Of a DNA stretch of 20,177 nucleotides, positions 1 through 7,148 are shown piece by piece. The stretch spans positions 1 through 20,177 of the forward strand of contig CAZYBG010000055.1 of assembly GCA_964645155.1 (NCBI GenBank), written 5' to 3'. The translations under genes and the position numbers were made by a program. Numbering within the stretch: the first letter of the stretch is position 1; every line of letters starts with the position of its first letter. This DNA comes from CAZYBG01 sp964645155. GTDB taxonomy: Bacteria; Pseudomonadota; Alphaproteobacteria; Rhodobacterales; Rhodobacteraceae. Under the pieces are notes generated by a model. That model did no database searches and was not told the origin of the DNA. It saw only the letters and a program-made list of their open reading frames with translations.

Positions 1-639
1 CCCCTCGATCATCGCCTGCACGCACCAGTCCTGCCACAGGAACGAATGCCGGCGCCGGGTCCCGAAATCGGCCACGCGCAGGGTTTCGACCCGGCGCAGC
101 CTTTCGATCTTTTCCCACAGCTTGGTCATCGCGCGCGCGTAAAGGACCTGAAGCTCGAACTTGCCCATGTCCTTCAGGGCCGCGCGGGAGCGCAGTTCCA
201 TCAGCACGGCGAGCGCCGGTATCTCCCAGAGCATCACCTCTGGCCAGCGCCCCTCGAAGGTCAGTTCGTACTGCCCGTTATGCTTTTCGAGATGGTAGGG
301 CGGCAGCTGCAGCGCCTCGAACCACTCCATGAAGTCCGGCCGGAACATCTGGCGCTTGCCGTAGAAGGTGTTGCCGCGCAGCCAGGTCGATTCACCGCGG
401 GCAAGGCGGAGCGTACGGATGTGGTCGAGCTGCTCGCGCAGTTCGCCCTCGTCGATCAGCTCGGCGAGGCGAACGCGACTGGTCCGGTTTATCAGGCTGA
501 AGGTCACGGTCGTTTCGCGCCGGTTACGGAAGACCGACTGGCACATCAGCAGCTTGTAGAAATCGGTGTCGATCAGCGAGCGGACGATCGGGTCGATCTT
601 CCACTTGTGGTTGTAGACGCGCGCGGCGATGTCGGCCAT
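1..639 (-). CDS. pncB: Nicotinate phosphoribosyltransferase, N-terminal half (partial)
   Basis: It converts nicotinate and PRPP to nicotinate mononucleotide, the second step of the NAD salvage route begun by PncA, in the cytoplasm. The frame is read from an ATG at 639 and stays open to base 1, giving 213 residues, about half of the usual 400-440; the C-terminus lies outside the window. Recognisable family segments are TDFYKLLM (residues 25-32), the run GNTFYGKRQMF (89-99) and DFGTRRRHS (191-199), which is the conserved substrate-binding loop region. The start fits the typical N-terminal length before TDFYK. It lies 132 nt downstream of the sensor kinase on the same strand. A weak possible promoter (TTGACC, 17 nt, TAAGGA, minus strand) lies in that gap, so independent transcription is possible. 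I am confident of the family; expression is inferred. Confidence 0.95.
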   Translation of the reverse strand, partial: MADIAARVYNHKWKIDPIVRSLIDTDFYKLLMCQSVFRNRRETTVTFSLINRTSRVRLAELIDEGELREQLDHIRTLRLARGESTWLRGNTFYGKRQMFRPDFMEWFEALQLPPYHLEKHNGQYELTFEGRWPEVMLWEIPALAVLMELRSRAALKDMGKFELQVLYARAMTKLWEKIERLRRVETLRVADFGTRRRHSFLWQDWCVQAMIEG

Positions 640-771
640 CCCGGGCCTCCCTGCGGACCTGTCCGCGTCCTTACGCGAGGTCGGCGGGCTGGTCAAAGTC
701 GATCGAGCGGGGAACACAGCGGCGAACGGGCGAGACCCGCCCACGCCGTTGCAAGGGACGGCGCGGGCGCG
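640..771. other. Intergenic gap between pncB and the hybrid kinase
   Basis: This 132-nt gap shows no convincing small gene. Read on the minus strand it holds a weak promoter candidate, TTGACC then 17 nt then TAAGGA, ending about 25 nt before the pncB start. A short dyad, GGGCG and CGCCC around positions 729-743, is not followed by a T-run and is not called a terminator. Confidence 0.35.
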
Positions 772-3090
772 TCAGGCCACGAGCCGCGAAAGCTCCTGCA
801 GCAGGGCCTCGCGCGTGACCGGCTTGGTCAGGAACCCGTCGAACCCGGCCTCGAGGCACGCCTCGCGGACGCCCTCGAATGCATGGGCCGTCAGCGCGAC
901 GATCGGGCAGTGTGCGACAGGCGTCCCCTCCAGCGCACGGATCTCCCGCGCGGTCTCGTAGCCGGTCTTGCCCGGCATCGAGAGGTCCATGAAGACGATG
1001 TCGGGCGTGAAGGCGCGAAAGATCTCGATGGCGCCGGTGCCATCGCCGGCGATCGCAAGCTCGACCCCGGCCGGCGCGAGCATCCGCTCCACGATGAACG
1101 CGTTGGTCCGGTTGTCCTCGACGAGCAGCACGCGGCGCCGGGGCGGCCCTGTCGAAAGCGGCACATCGCGGCTGCCCGGTGGCCGCGGACGAGACGGGGC
1201 GCGGCATGCGACAGGGCCCGCGAGGCTTGCCTCCGCTCCGGTCCAGGTTGCCGACGCTGGTTCGGGCAGGCCCTGTGCGAGCGGAAGCCGGACCCGGAGC
1301 GTGAAGACCGAGCCTTGCCCCACGGTTGAACTGACGGTGATGCGTCCGCCCATCTCGGCCGCGAGACGCTGCGAGATCGTCAGGCCGAGGCCGGTCCCGC
1401 CGTAGCGCCGGCCGATGTCGTCGTCCGCCTGGGTGAAGGGTTCGAAGATTCCGCCCAGTCGATCGGTGTCTATGCCGATCCCGGTGTCGGCCACCGAAAC
1501 GCCGAGATCGATCGCGCCCTCGGCAGGATTGAGGTCGAGCGCGACGGTGACGCTGCCGGCCTCAGTGAACTTGACCGCGTTGCCGACAAGGTTCAGCACG
1601 ATCTGGCGCATCCGTCCTTCGTCGCCGATTAGCGCCGCACCTCCCTCGGTCGCGCTGACGGTCAGCGCGAGGCCCTTGCTCCGCGCCACCGGCCGCAGAA
1701 GCGCGACGGCGCGGATGATGCAGCCGGCAGGATCGAATGGCCGGGCCGCGATCACCGGCACACCTGATTCGATCCGCGCGAGGTCCAGCACGTCGTTGAT
1801 GATCGCCAGGAGCGCCCGGCCGGACTCGACGATCGTCTCCACATAGAGCCGCTGATCGGCATCGAGCGCGGTGTCGGCAAGGACTTCGGCCGTGCCGATC
1901 ACCCCGTTCATCGGCGTGCGCAGTTCGTGGCTCATGGTGGCGAGGAACCGCGCCTTGGCGCGGGCGGCATCCTCGGCCCGGGCGCGGGCACCGGCCAGTT
2001 CCGCCTCGCGCGCCTTGGCCTCGGTAATCTCGCGTTCCACCGCGATCATGCGCGCAGGGCACCCGTCCGCGCCGGGGATCGGCGTGAGGCTGATCTCGAT
2101 CCAGATGATCTCGCCCGATCTCCGGCGGGTGTTGAGTTCGCGCCGGCAGGCACGCATGGAGCGCCGCGCCTCGATGAGGTCGGCGACCGCCGAGGGGTCA
2201 AGGTCGTCGGCCGGTACGATGTCCTCGATGCGGCGGCCGACAAGCGCGGCAGCGGGATAGCCGGTGATGCGAGAGAATGTTTCGTTCACCCAGGCGACCG
2301 TGCTGTCGGCGTTGTAGATGACGACCCCGTCGTTCGCGTGCCGTGCGACCACCGCGAGAAGTTCGGCTTCCCGCTCCTTCTCCTCGAGCGCCTGCTGCGA
2401 CCCCAGAAGACGCTCCTGCTCCTCGAGGATGGTGCGCTCGTCCGCGATCTGCCGGTCGCGCGTCATGACAATGTAGCGGATCGTCGTCGCCGCCATGAAG
2501 GAGAGGAGGAGGCTTGCCGCGATGTCGAAGCCGTCCTGCGCTGTCGGCCCGCCCTGGGCGTCGATGTGCAACACCTCGACCACGGTCAGGACGACGAGCG
2601 ACGCGCCGTAGGTGACAAGCCGGATCGTGGCGGCCGCGCGGAAGAAGCCGAGCGTGACGCCGGCGTCGAGGATGGCGCCGATCATGAAGGCGGTCGCGAA
2701 GAACACGGTGTGTGCCTCGCTTCCGGCGATCCAGACGGTCGCGATGGCGGCTGCCGTGGCCACGGCCTGGGCCGTGGCCGACGCGGCGGCGAGCGTCCGC
2801 GCCCGTCGCGGCAAGCTCTGCCGAACCTCGGCGGCGCGGCAGATCCGGGTGAGGACGAGGGCGTCCACCACCTCGCCGATCAGCAGCATGACAAGGACGC
2901 CGACGCCGAGCCGGGGGTCGTGCAGGACGCCGAACGCCAGCGTGCCGGCCAGCGAGAAGGCGAGCCGCATCGGCGTCCGCCTGAGTCGCCCCCGGCAATA
3001 GCGCAGGAACCGGCCATCGGCCGAGTCGCGGGCGTTGAACCGCGCGAGCGTGCCTGCAACCTCCGGAAGGGTGTCGTGCGCCTCTGCCAT
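772..3090 (-). CDS. Membrane-bound PAS hybrid sensor histidine kinase
   Basis: This 772-residue protein is a hybrid two-component kinase: it should autophosphorylate on His and pass the phosphate to its own receiver domain, then to an unknown HPt or regulator. Order of parts: a hydrophobic N-terminal sensor module of about five or six membrane segments (roughly residues 42-205); a charged, probably coiled-coil linker (211-248); a PAS domain (about 244-355); HisKA with SHELRTP and H388; HATPase with N-box N500/N504, DTGIGI (535-540) and GGTGLGL (564-570); a Pro/Arg linker (about 605-650); and a receiver with E658/D659, acceptor D702, T734 and K756. All key residues are present, so it looks active. 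The signal sensed is unknown. It sits between pncA and pncB on the same strand, 91 nt after pncA, so co-transcription with pncA and a link to NAD metabolism are possible but unproven. No partner regulator is in the window. Confidence 0.95.
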   Translation of the reverse strand: MAEAHDTLPEVAGTLARFNARDSADGRFLRYCRGRLRRTPMRLAFSLAGTLAFGVLHDPRLGVGVLVMLLIGEVVDALVLTRICRAAEVRQSLPRRARTLAAASATAQAVATAAAIATVWIAGSEAHTVFFATAFMIGAILDAGVTLGFFRAAATIRLVTYGASLVVLTVVEVLHIDAQGGPTAQDGFDIAASLLLSFMAATTIRYIVMTRDRQIADERTILEEQERLLGSQQALEEKEREAELLAVVARHANDGVVIYNADSTVAWVNETFSRITGYPAAALVGRRIEDIVPADDLDPSAVADLIEARRSMRACRRELNTRRRSGEIIWIEISLTPIPGADGCPARMIAVEREITEAKAREAELAGARARAEDAARAKARFLATMSHELRTPMNGVIGTAEVLADTALDADQRLYVETIVESGRALLAIINDVLDLARIESGVPVIAARPFDPAGCIIRAVALLRPVARSKGLALTVSATEGGAALIGDEGRMRQIVLNLVGNAVKFTEAGSVTVALDLNPAEGAIDLGVSVADTGIGIDTDRLGGIFEPFTQADDDIGRRYGGTGLGLTISQRLAAEMGGRITVSSTVGQGSVFTLRVRLPLAQGLPEPASATWTGAEASLAGPVACRAPSRPRPPGSRDVPLSTGPPRRRVLLVEDNRTNAFIVERMLAPAGVELAIAGDGTGAIEIFRAFTPDIVFMDLSMPGKTGYETAREIRALEGTPVAHCPIVALTAHAFEGVREACLEAGFDGFLTKPVTREALLQELSRLVA

Positions 3091-3181
3091 GCCGCCGCCA
3101 TACCTCGCGCGGCCGTCTGGGGACGCCGCCCGAAGATCGCTAGCAGCGGGACCTTAAGGGAGGATGATCGGCGCCGTGCCG

Positions 3182-3787
3182 TCAGGCGAGCGTGACGCCC
3201 GCGGTTCCCATCGCCCGCCGCGCCGCTGCCAGCGAACCGTCAAGGTCGATGGCGCGGCTCAGCGCCTCGATGACGGTGACCTCGAAGCCGAGCCTGGCCG
3301 CATCGAGGGCGGAATAGTTGACGCAGAAGTCGGTCGCGAGACCGACGAGGGTCAGCTTGCCGACGCCGCGGGTCCTCAGGTAGCCCTCGAGCCCGGTTGG
3401 CGTCGTCCGGTCGTTCTCGAAGAACGCCGAATAGCTGTCGATCATGCGGCGGAAGCCCTTCCGGATGATGAGGTCCGCGGCATCGCTGTCGAGCGCGTCG
3501 TGGAATGCGGCGCCGTCACTGCCCTGAACGCAATGGACCGGCCACAGCACCTGGGGGCCGTACGGCATCTCGACCATCGTGAACGGGTCGCGGCCGGGAT
3601 GACTTGCCGCGAACGAGGCGTGATCCGCCGGATGCCAGTCCTGCGTGAGGACCTTCACGCGGAACTCCCCCATCAGCTTGTTGACGCCGCCTACGATCTC
3701 GTCTCCCCCCGCAACGGCGAGCGCCCCGCCCGGGCAGAAATCGTTCTGCAGGTCGATGACGACCAGGGCTTCATCCTCCGGACGCAT
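3182..3787 (-). CDS. pncA: Nicotinamidase (nicotinamide deamidase / pyrazinamidase)
   Basis: It hydrolyses nicotinamide to nicotinate and ammonia, feeding the phosphoribosyltransferase encoded downstream. The protein is 201 residues, normal for the family. The catalytic triad is visible: D12 (in VVIDLQNDF), K110 (in IIRKGF) and C155 (in ATDFCVNY). Metal ligands D50, H52 and H85 are also in place (TQDWHP and WPVHC). The frame runs open upstream to about 3919, but the ATG at 3787 is chosen because it gives the family N-terminus MRPEDEALVVIDLQ and is preceded by a good ribosome binding site, GGAGG 6-7 nt away. The sensor kinase gene follows after 91 nt. No strong promoter is obvious between 3788 and 3860 on this strand. 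Confidence 0.96.
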   Translation of the reverse strand: MRPEDEALVVIDLQNDFCPGGALAVAGGDEIVGGVNKLMGEFRVKVLTQDWHPADHASFAASHPGRDPFTMVEMPYGPQVLWPVHCVQGSDGAAFHDALDSDAADLIIRKGFRRMIDSYSAFFENDRTTPTGLEGYLRTRGVGKLTLVGLATDFCVNYSALDAARLGFEVTVIEALSRAIDLDGSLAAARRAMGTAGVTLA

Positions 3788-3859
3788 TGCTTTCCTCCGC
3801 GCATGCTCGCCCGGACGCTGCGCCAGAATACGGGGCCGGTCAACGGCGCGGGACTGCGC

Positions 3860-3887
3860 TTGACAAACTTGAGTATTTACGTAGGAT
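3860..3887 (+). promoter_or_regulatory. Sigma70-like promoter upstream of a 47-codon frame
   Basis: TTGACA at 3860-3865 is a perfect -35 box; TAGGAT at 3882-3887 is a four-of-six -10 box, with 16 nt between them. The predicted transcript start, near 3894, falls inside the 18-bp palindrome that follows. It points toward the small frame at 3945-4088 and then the metal importer. It is a prediction from sequence only. Confidence 0.5.
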
Positions 3888-3905
3888 ATTGCTAGCGCTA
3901 GCAAT
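3888..3905. promoter_or_regulatory. 18-bp perfect palindrome, probable repressor operator
   Basis: ATTGCTAGCGCTAGCAAT is a perfect inverted repeat with a central GC step. Uninterrupted even-length palindromes of this kind with a central CpG-like core are typical of LacI-family operators, though other dimeric regulators could bind it. It abuts the predicted -10 box at 3882-3887 and covers the predicted transcript start, a classic repressing position. It is also about 100 nt upstream of pncA on the other strand, so it could serve that direction. No LacI-type gene lies in the window. Confidence 0.6.
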
Positions 3906-3944
3906 TGCAGCGAGCCCAAACGGCCCGAGCAACTGGATCAAGCC

Positions 3945-4088
3945 ATGCCCGAAACGACAGCAACCGCCGAAGTTCCCATCGAAGTATCTGTCTGCTGGCG
4001 AGAGGTTCTGCGCCAGGCACTTGAGGGAGTATGGCCGGCCGATCTTGGCGTGGAGCCGTTGATCGACCGCATCGAACGCCGCGAGTAA
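3945..4088 (+). CDS. Possible small protein of 47 residues, unknown function
   Basis: An ATG frame of 47 codons ends with TAA at 4086-4088. The peptide is acidic, without membrane segment or signal, and its second half (from about VCWREVLRQALEG) looks helical and amphipathic. I do not recognise the family. In favour: a good promoter and an operator-like palindrome lie 40-85 nt upstream, and the composition is protein-like. Against: no clear ribosome binding site (only GGATCA nearby) and third positions are only about 64% G/C, below the neighbours, so it may be foreign, decayed or non-coding leader. It is separated from the metal importer by a second promoter and a Fur-like box. Confidence 0.4.
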   Translation: MPETTATAEVPIEVSVCWREVLRQALEGVWPADLGVEPLIDRIERRE

Positions 4089-4099
4089 CAAACACCTAC

Positions 4100-4114
4100 T
4101 GCAAATCATTCTCA
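4100..4114. promoter_or_regulatory. Fur/Mur-like metal-responsive operator
   Basis: TGCAAATCATTCTCA matches the 7-1-7 Fur-superfamily pattern TGATAATnATTATCA at 11 of 14 specified positions. It ends 6 bp before the -35 box of the promoter at 4121-4149, directly ahead of the metal-import operon. A Fur or Mur repressor loaded with Fe or Mn would be expected to shut off the operon here. That role is inferred from position and family knowledge. Confidence 0.6.
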
Positions 4115-4120
4115 TCAACG

Positions 4121-4149
4121 TTGACAAATTGAGAACGCGTCGCATATTC
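4121..4149 (+). promoter_or_regulatory. Sigma70-like promoter of the metal-import operon
   Basis: TTGACA at 4121-4126 is a perfect -35 box. The -10 box is CATATT (4143-4148, spacing 16) or ATATTC (4144-4149, spacing 17). The transcript would start near 4156, giving a leader of about 28 nt to the preferred troA start at 4184. A 10-bp palindrome, TCAACGTTGA (4115-4124), overlaps the -35 box. Confidence 0.65.
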
Positions 4150-4183
4150 ATCTGAAATGGGCTTCCGCCCCATGAGGATGATC

Positions 4184-5140
4184 ATGCTGATTTCGCGCCG
4201 TTCGATCCTGCTCGCCTCGGCAACCTTCGCCCTTGCCGCACCTGGCCGGGCACAAGGCGCGGCGAACATCGTCGCGACGACCGGGATGATCGCCGATGCC
4301 GCACGCCAGATCGGCGGCGACCTGGTCGAGGTGCGCGGGCTGATGGGCGCAGGCATCGATCCTCACGCCTACCGCCAGACCCGGACCGACATCGCGGCGA
4401 TGGTGGCGGCAGACCTCGTCCTCTGGCACGGCCTCTACCTCGAGGCGCAGATGGAGGAGTTTCTTGAGGGCCTGGCCAGGCGCACGCCGGTCGTGGCCGT
4501 GGCCGACGCGCTGCCGACAGACCGGCTCATCGCGCATTCCGACTATGAAGGCCGCTTCGACCCTCATGTATGGATGGACCCGGAGCTCTGGGCCGAGGTC
4601 GTCGCCCGGGTCCGGGATGCGCTGTCCGAAATCCGCCCGGCTTCGGCCGGCACCTTCGCGGCCAACGCGGATCGCTACCTCGGCGAAGTCGCCCGCCTCG
4701 CGGCCTATGCGAGGGATACGCTTGCCACGGTGCCGGAGCCAGCGCGTGTCCTGCTTACCGCGCACGATGCCTTTGGCTATTTCGGGCGGGCCTACGGGTT
4801 CGAGGTGATCGGCATCCAGGGCATCTCGACGGAAAGCGAGGCCGGCCTGAACCGGATCGGCGAACTCGTCGATCTCCTGGTCGACCGGGGCCTCGGCGCG
4901 GTGTTCGTCGAAAGCTCGGTCTCCGACCGCAACATCCGCGCCCTGATCGAAGGCGCCGCCGCCCGCGGACATGAGGTCCAGATCGGCGGCGAGCTCTTCT
5001 CCGACGCAATGGGCGCGCCCGGGACCTATGAGGGGACCTATATCGGGATGATCGACCACAACGTCTCGGTCATCGCCGCCGCGCTCGGGGGCCGGGTGCC
5101 CGAACGCGGCATGGACGGCAAGCTGGCGGCGGGCCTGTGA
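4184..5140 (+). CDS. troA: Periplasmic Mn/Zn/Fe-binding protein of ABC importer (TroA/MntC family)
   Basis: This is the cluster A-I solute-binding protein that captures a divalent metal in the periplasm and delivers it to the permeases encoded downstream. From the ATG at 4184 it has 318 residues, normal for the family. The frame is open from 4157 with further ATGs at 4172 and 4178; 4184 is preferred because GAGGA lies 5-6 nt before it. The four metal ligands expected for a TroA-type site are present: H61 (DPHAY), H128 (DPHVWMDP), H194 (HDAFGYF) and D291 (YIGMIDHN), numbered from 4184. The third ligand is His, as in TroA, rather than the Glu of PsaA-like Mn proteins. The N-terminus ISRRSILLA followed by a hydrophobic stretch looks like a twin-arginine (Tat) signal. 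The preferred metal cannot be decided from sequence. Confidence 0.95.
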   Translation: MLISRRSILLASATFALAAPGRAQGAANIVATTGMIADAARQIGGDLVEVRGLMGAGIDPHAYRQTRTDIAAMVAADLVLWHGLYLEAQMEEFLEGLARRTPVVAVADALPTDRLIAHSDYEGRFDPHVWMDPELWAEVVARVRDALSEIRPASAGTFAANADRYLGEVARLAAYARDTLATVPEPARVLLTAHDAFGYFGRAYGFEVIGIQGISTESEAGLNRIGELVDLLVDRGLGAVFVESSVSDRNIRALIEGAAARGHEVQIGGELFSDAMGAPGTYEGTYIGMIDHNVSVIAAALGGRVPERGMDGKLAAGL

Positions 5141-5943
5141 TGACCGTTGCGCTCGCCTCCACCGACGGCCACACGGTCTCCGAAGACATTCGGCGGAGCC
5201 CGCTGGCGATCCGGGGCCTCACCGTCTCCTACGGCGAGAAGCCGGCGGTGTTCTCTATCGACATGACGGTGGAGCCGCGGTCGATGACCGCGATAGTCGG
5301 CCCGAACGGGGCCGGCAAGTCCACGCTCCTGAAGGCCGCGCTCGGCATCGTGCCGCGCCTTTCGGGAACGGTGACTGTCCATGGTGCGCCGTTCGACCGC
5401 TCGCGGGACGAGATCGCCTACGTGCCGCAGCGTGCGAGTGTCGACTGGGACTTTCCGGCACGGGTCATCGACGTCGTGCTGATGGGGATGAGCCGCGAGC
5501 TTGGCCTGCTGCGCCCGGTCCGCGCCCGCCACCTCGCGCGGGCGCGCGACTGCCTCGACAGGGTCGGGATGGCGGACTTCGCGGCGCGTCAGATCGGCGA
5601 GCTTTCGGGGGGGCAGCAGCAGCGCGTGTTCCTCGCGCGGGCGCTCGCCCAGCGCGCCGGGCTTTTCCTGCTCGACGAACCCTTCGCCGGCGTGGATGCA
5701 GCGACCGAGCGGGCGATCATCGCCGTGCTGAAGGCGCTCCGCGACGAGGGCAAGACAGTCGTTGGCGTCCACCACGACCTCTCGACGGTGCGCGACTATT
5801 TCAGCCACATTCTCCTTCTGAACGTCTCCAAGGTCGCGGAAGGGCCGGTCGACGAGGCGTTCACCGAAGCGAACCTGCAGGCGGCCTATGGCGGGCGCTT
5901 GGCCCTGACGCAGATCGGCGACCTCAGCCTGCGGGCCAGCTGA
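5140..5943 (+). CDS. troB: Metal ABC importer, ATP-binding subunit
   Basis: This cytoplasmic ATPase of 267 residues powers the metal importer. It shows Walker A GPNGAGKST (from about residue 54), a Q-loop in YVPQRASVDWDFP typical of TroB/MntB/ZnuC relatives, the signature LSGGQQQR (from 155), Walker B LFLLDEP (from 175) and the switch His in VGVHHDLS (H211-H212). The start is the ATG at 5140, which shares its A with the TGA stop of the binding-protein gene, so the two are probably translationally coupled. A GTG at 5137 would add one residue. Order and overlap with the permease genes make the complex assignment secure. Confidence 0.96.
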   Translation: MTVALASTDGHTVSEDIRRSPLAIRGLTVSYGEKPAVFSIDMTVEPRSMTAIVGPNGAGKSTLLKAALGIVPRLSGTVTVHGAPFDRSRDEIAYVPQRASVDWDFPARVIDVVLMGMSRELGLLRPVRARHLARARDCLDRVGMADFAARQIGELSGGQQQRVFLARALAQRAGLFLLDEPFAGVDAATERAIIAVLKALRDEGKTVVGVHHDLSTVRDYFSHILLLNVSKVAEGPVDEAFTEANLQAAYGGRLALTQIGDLSLRAS

Positions 5944-7148
5944 TGCTGCTCGACGCGCTGACGCTGCAACTCGGTTACAACGCGACGCTGGTCGCCGTCG
6001 GCGCGGCGCTTCTCGGCATCTCGGCCGGCGCGACGGGGACGTTCCTTCTGCTGCGCAAACGCGCGCTCCTGTCGGACGCTATCAGCCACTCGACGCTGCC
6101 CGGCGTCGCGCTTGCCTTCATCGTCATGGTCGCGATGGGCGCCGACGGCCGCAACCTGCCGGTCCTCCTGATCGGTTCGGCGCTGTCGGCGACGCTCGGC
6201 CTTCTGGCCGTCCACGCCATGACGACGCGTACGCGGCTCTCCGAGGACGCCGCGATCGGGTCGGTCCTGTCGGTGTTCTTCGGCCTCGGGATCGTCCTTC
6301 TGACCGTGATCCAGACAATGGAATCCGGCCGGCAGGCCGGGCTCGAGGGCTTCCTGCTCGGCGCGACGGCGGGCATGCTCTTCGGTGATGCGGTGACGAT
6401 CGCGGTCGGCGGTGCGCTGACGCTGTCGCTCGTCCTCCTGCTGCGGCGGCCGATGACGCTCGTCGCCTTCGATCCCGGCTTCGCGGCTGCATCGGGCATG
6501 AACCTGCGCCGGATCGACCTTGCCACGATGGGCCTCGCCCTTGCCGTGACGATCGTCGGGCTGAAGATCGTCGGCCTTGTCCTCATCGTCGCGCTTCTCA
6601 TCATCCCGCCCGCCGCCGCGCGGTTCTGGACCGACCGGAGCGAGCGGATGACCCTGCTGGCCGGCGCACTTGGCGGCGGCGCAGGCTATGTCGGCGCGGC
6701 GATCTCGGCCTCGGCCCCGCAACTGCCGACCGGACCGATCATCGTCCTCGTCGCGGCCGCCCTGTTCGTCTTCTCTCTTCTCGCGGCGCCGCGCCGGGGA
6801 GTGCTGGCGCAGATCCTCACGCAGCTGCGCTATCGCCGCCGCGTACACCTGCGGCAGGGCCTGCTCGCCCTGGCCCAGGGGCAGCGGGTCTACGAGCGCT
6901 ACACGCTGCGGCTGCTCGCGGCGGCCGGCCTGGCCCGGCCCGACGGCGTGCCGACCGCGCGCGGCCGGGCAGAGGCGGCGCGCGCCCTGCGCGACGAGGC
7001 ACGCTGGGCCGCTGCCCGGCAGATGCATGCGCACGAGACCGCGGCGGCGTTCTATGACGGCCTGCGCCCGATCGAGAGCGTATTGACGCCCGACGAGATC
7101 GGCGAGATCGACGCCCGGCTCGGCCCCCCGCGCGAGGTCACCGCCTGA
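5943..7148 (+). CDS. troC: Metal ABC importer permease with cytoplasmic C-terminal extension
   Basis: An ABC-3 family integral membrane permease of 401 residues. Family marks are GTFLLLRKRALLSDAISHS (about 32-50) with the conserved DAISHS/LPG segment, FDPGFA (176-181) and the cytoplasmic coupling helix region around GLKIVGLVL to IIPPAAARF (206-228). About eight or nine membrane segments occupy residues 10-282. The remaining ~115 residues (287-401) are hydrophilic, Arg-rich and helical, with RYTLRLLAAAGL and a following GVPTARGRAEA that resemble a winged-helix segment of DtxR-like proteins; long permeases of this type (for example Bacillus MntC) are known. A one-base stop/start overlap joins it to the genes on both sides. 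The role of the extension is unknown. Confidence 0.94.
   Translation: MLLDALTLQLGYNATLVAVGAALLGISAGATGTFLLLRKRALLSDAISHSTLPGVALAFIVMVAMGADGRNLPVLLIGSALSATLGLLAVHAMTTRTRLSEDAAIGSVLSVFFGLGIVLLTVIQTMESGRQAGLEGFLLGATAGMLFGDAVTIAVGGALTLSLVLLLRRPMTLVAFDPGFAAASGMNLRRIDLATMGLALAVTIVGLKIVGLVLIVALLIIPPAAARFWTDRSERMTLLAGALGGGAGYVGAAISASAPQLPTGPIIVLVAAALFVFSLLAAPRRGVLAQILTQLRYRRRVHLRQGLLALAQGQRVYERYTLRLLAAAGLARPDGVPTARGRAEAARALRDEARWAAARQMHAHETAAAFYDGLRPIESVLTPDEIGEIDARLGPPREVTA

Noticed and set aside
727..745. GGGCG/CGCCC dyad after the sensor kinase gene considered as a terminator.
   Set aside because: The stem is only 5 bp and is not followed by a T-run on the transcribed strand.
46..3195. Plus-strand open frames (for example 46-1329 and 1927-3195) opposite pncB and the sensor kinase.
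   Set aside because: The minus-strand products have full domain signatures; the plus-strand translations have none.
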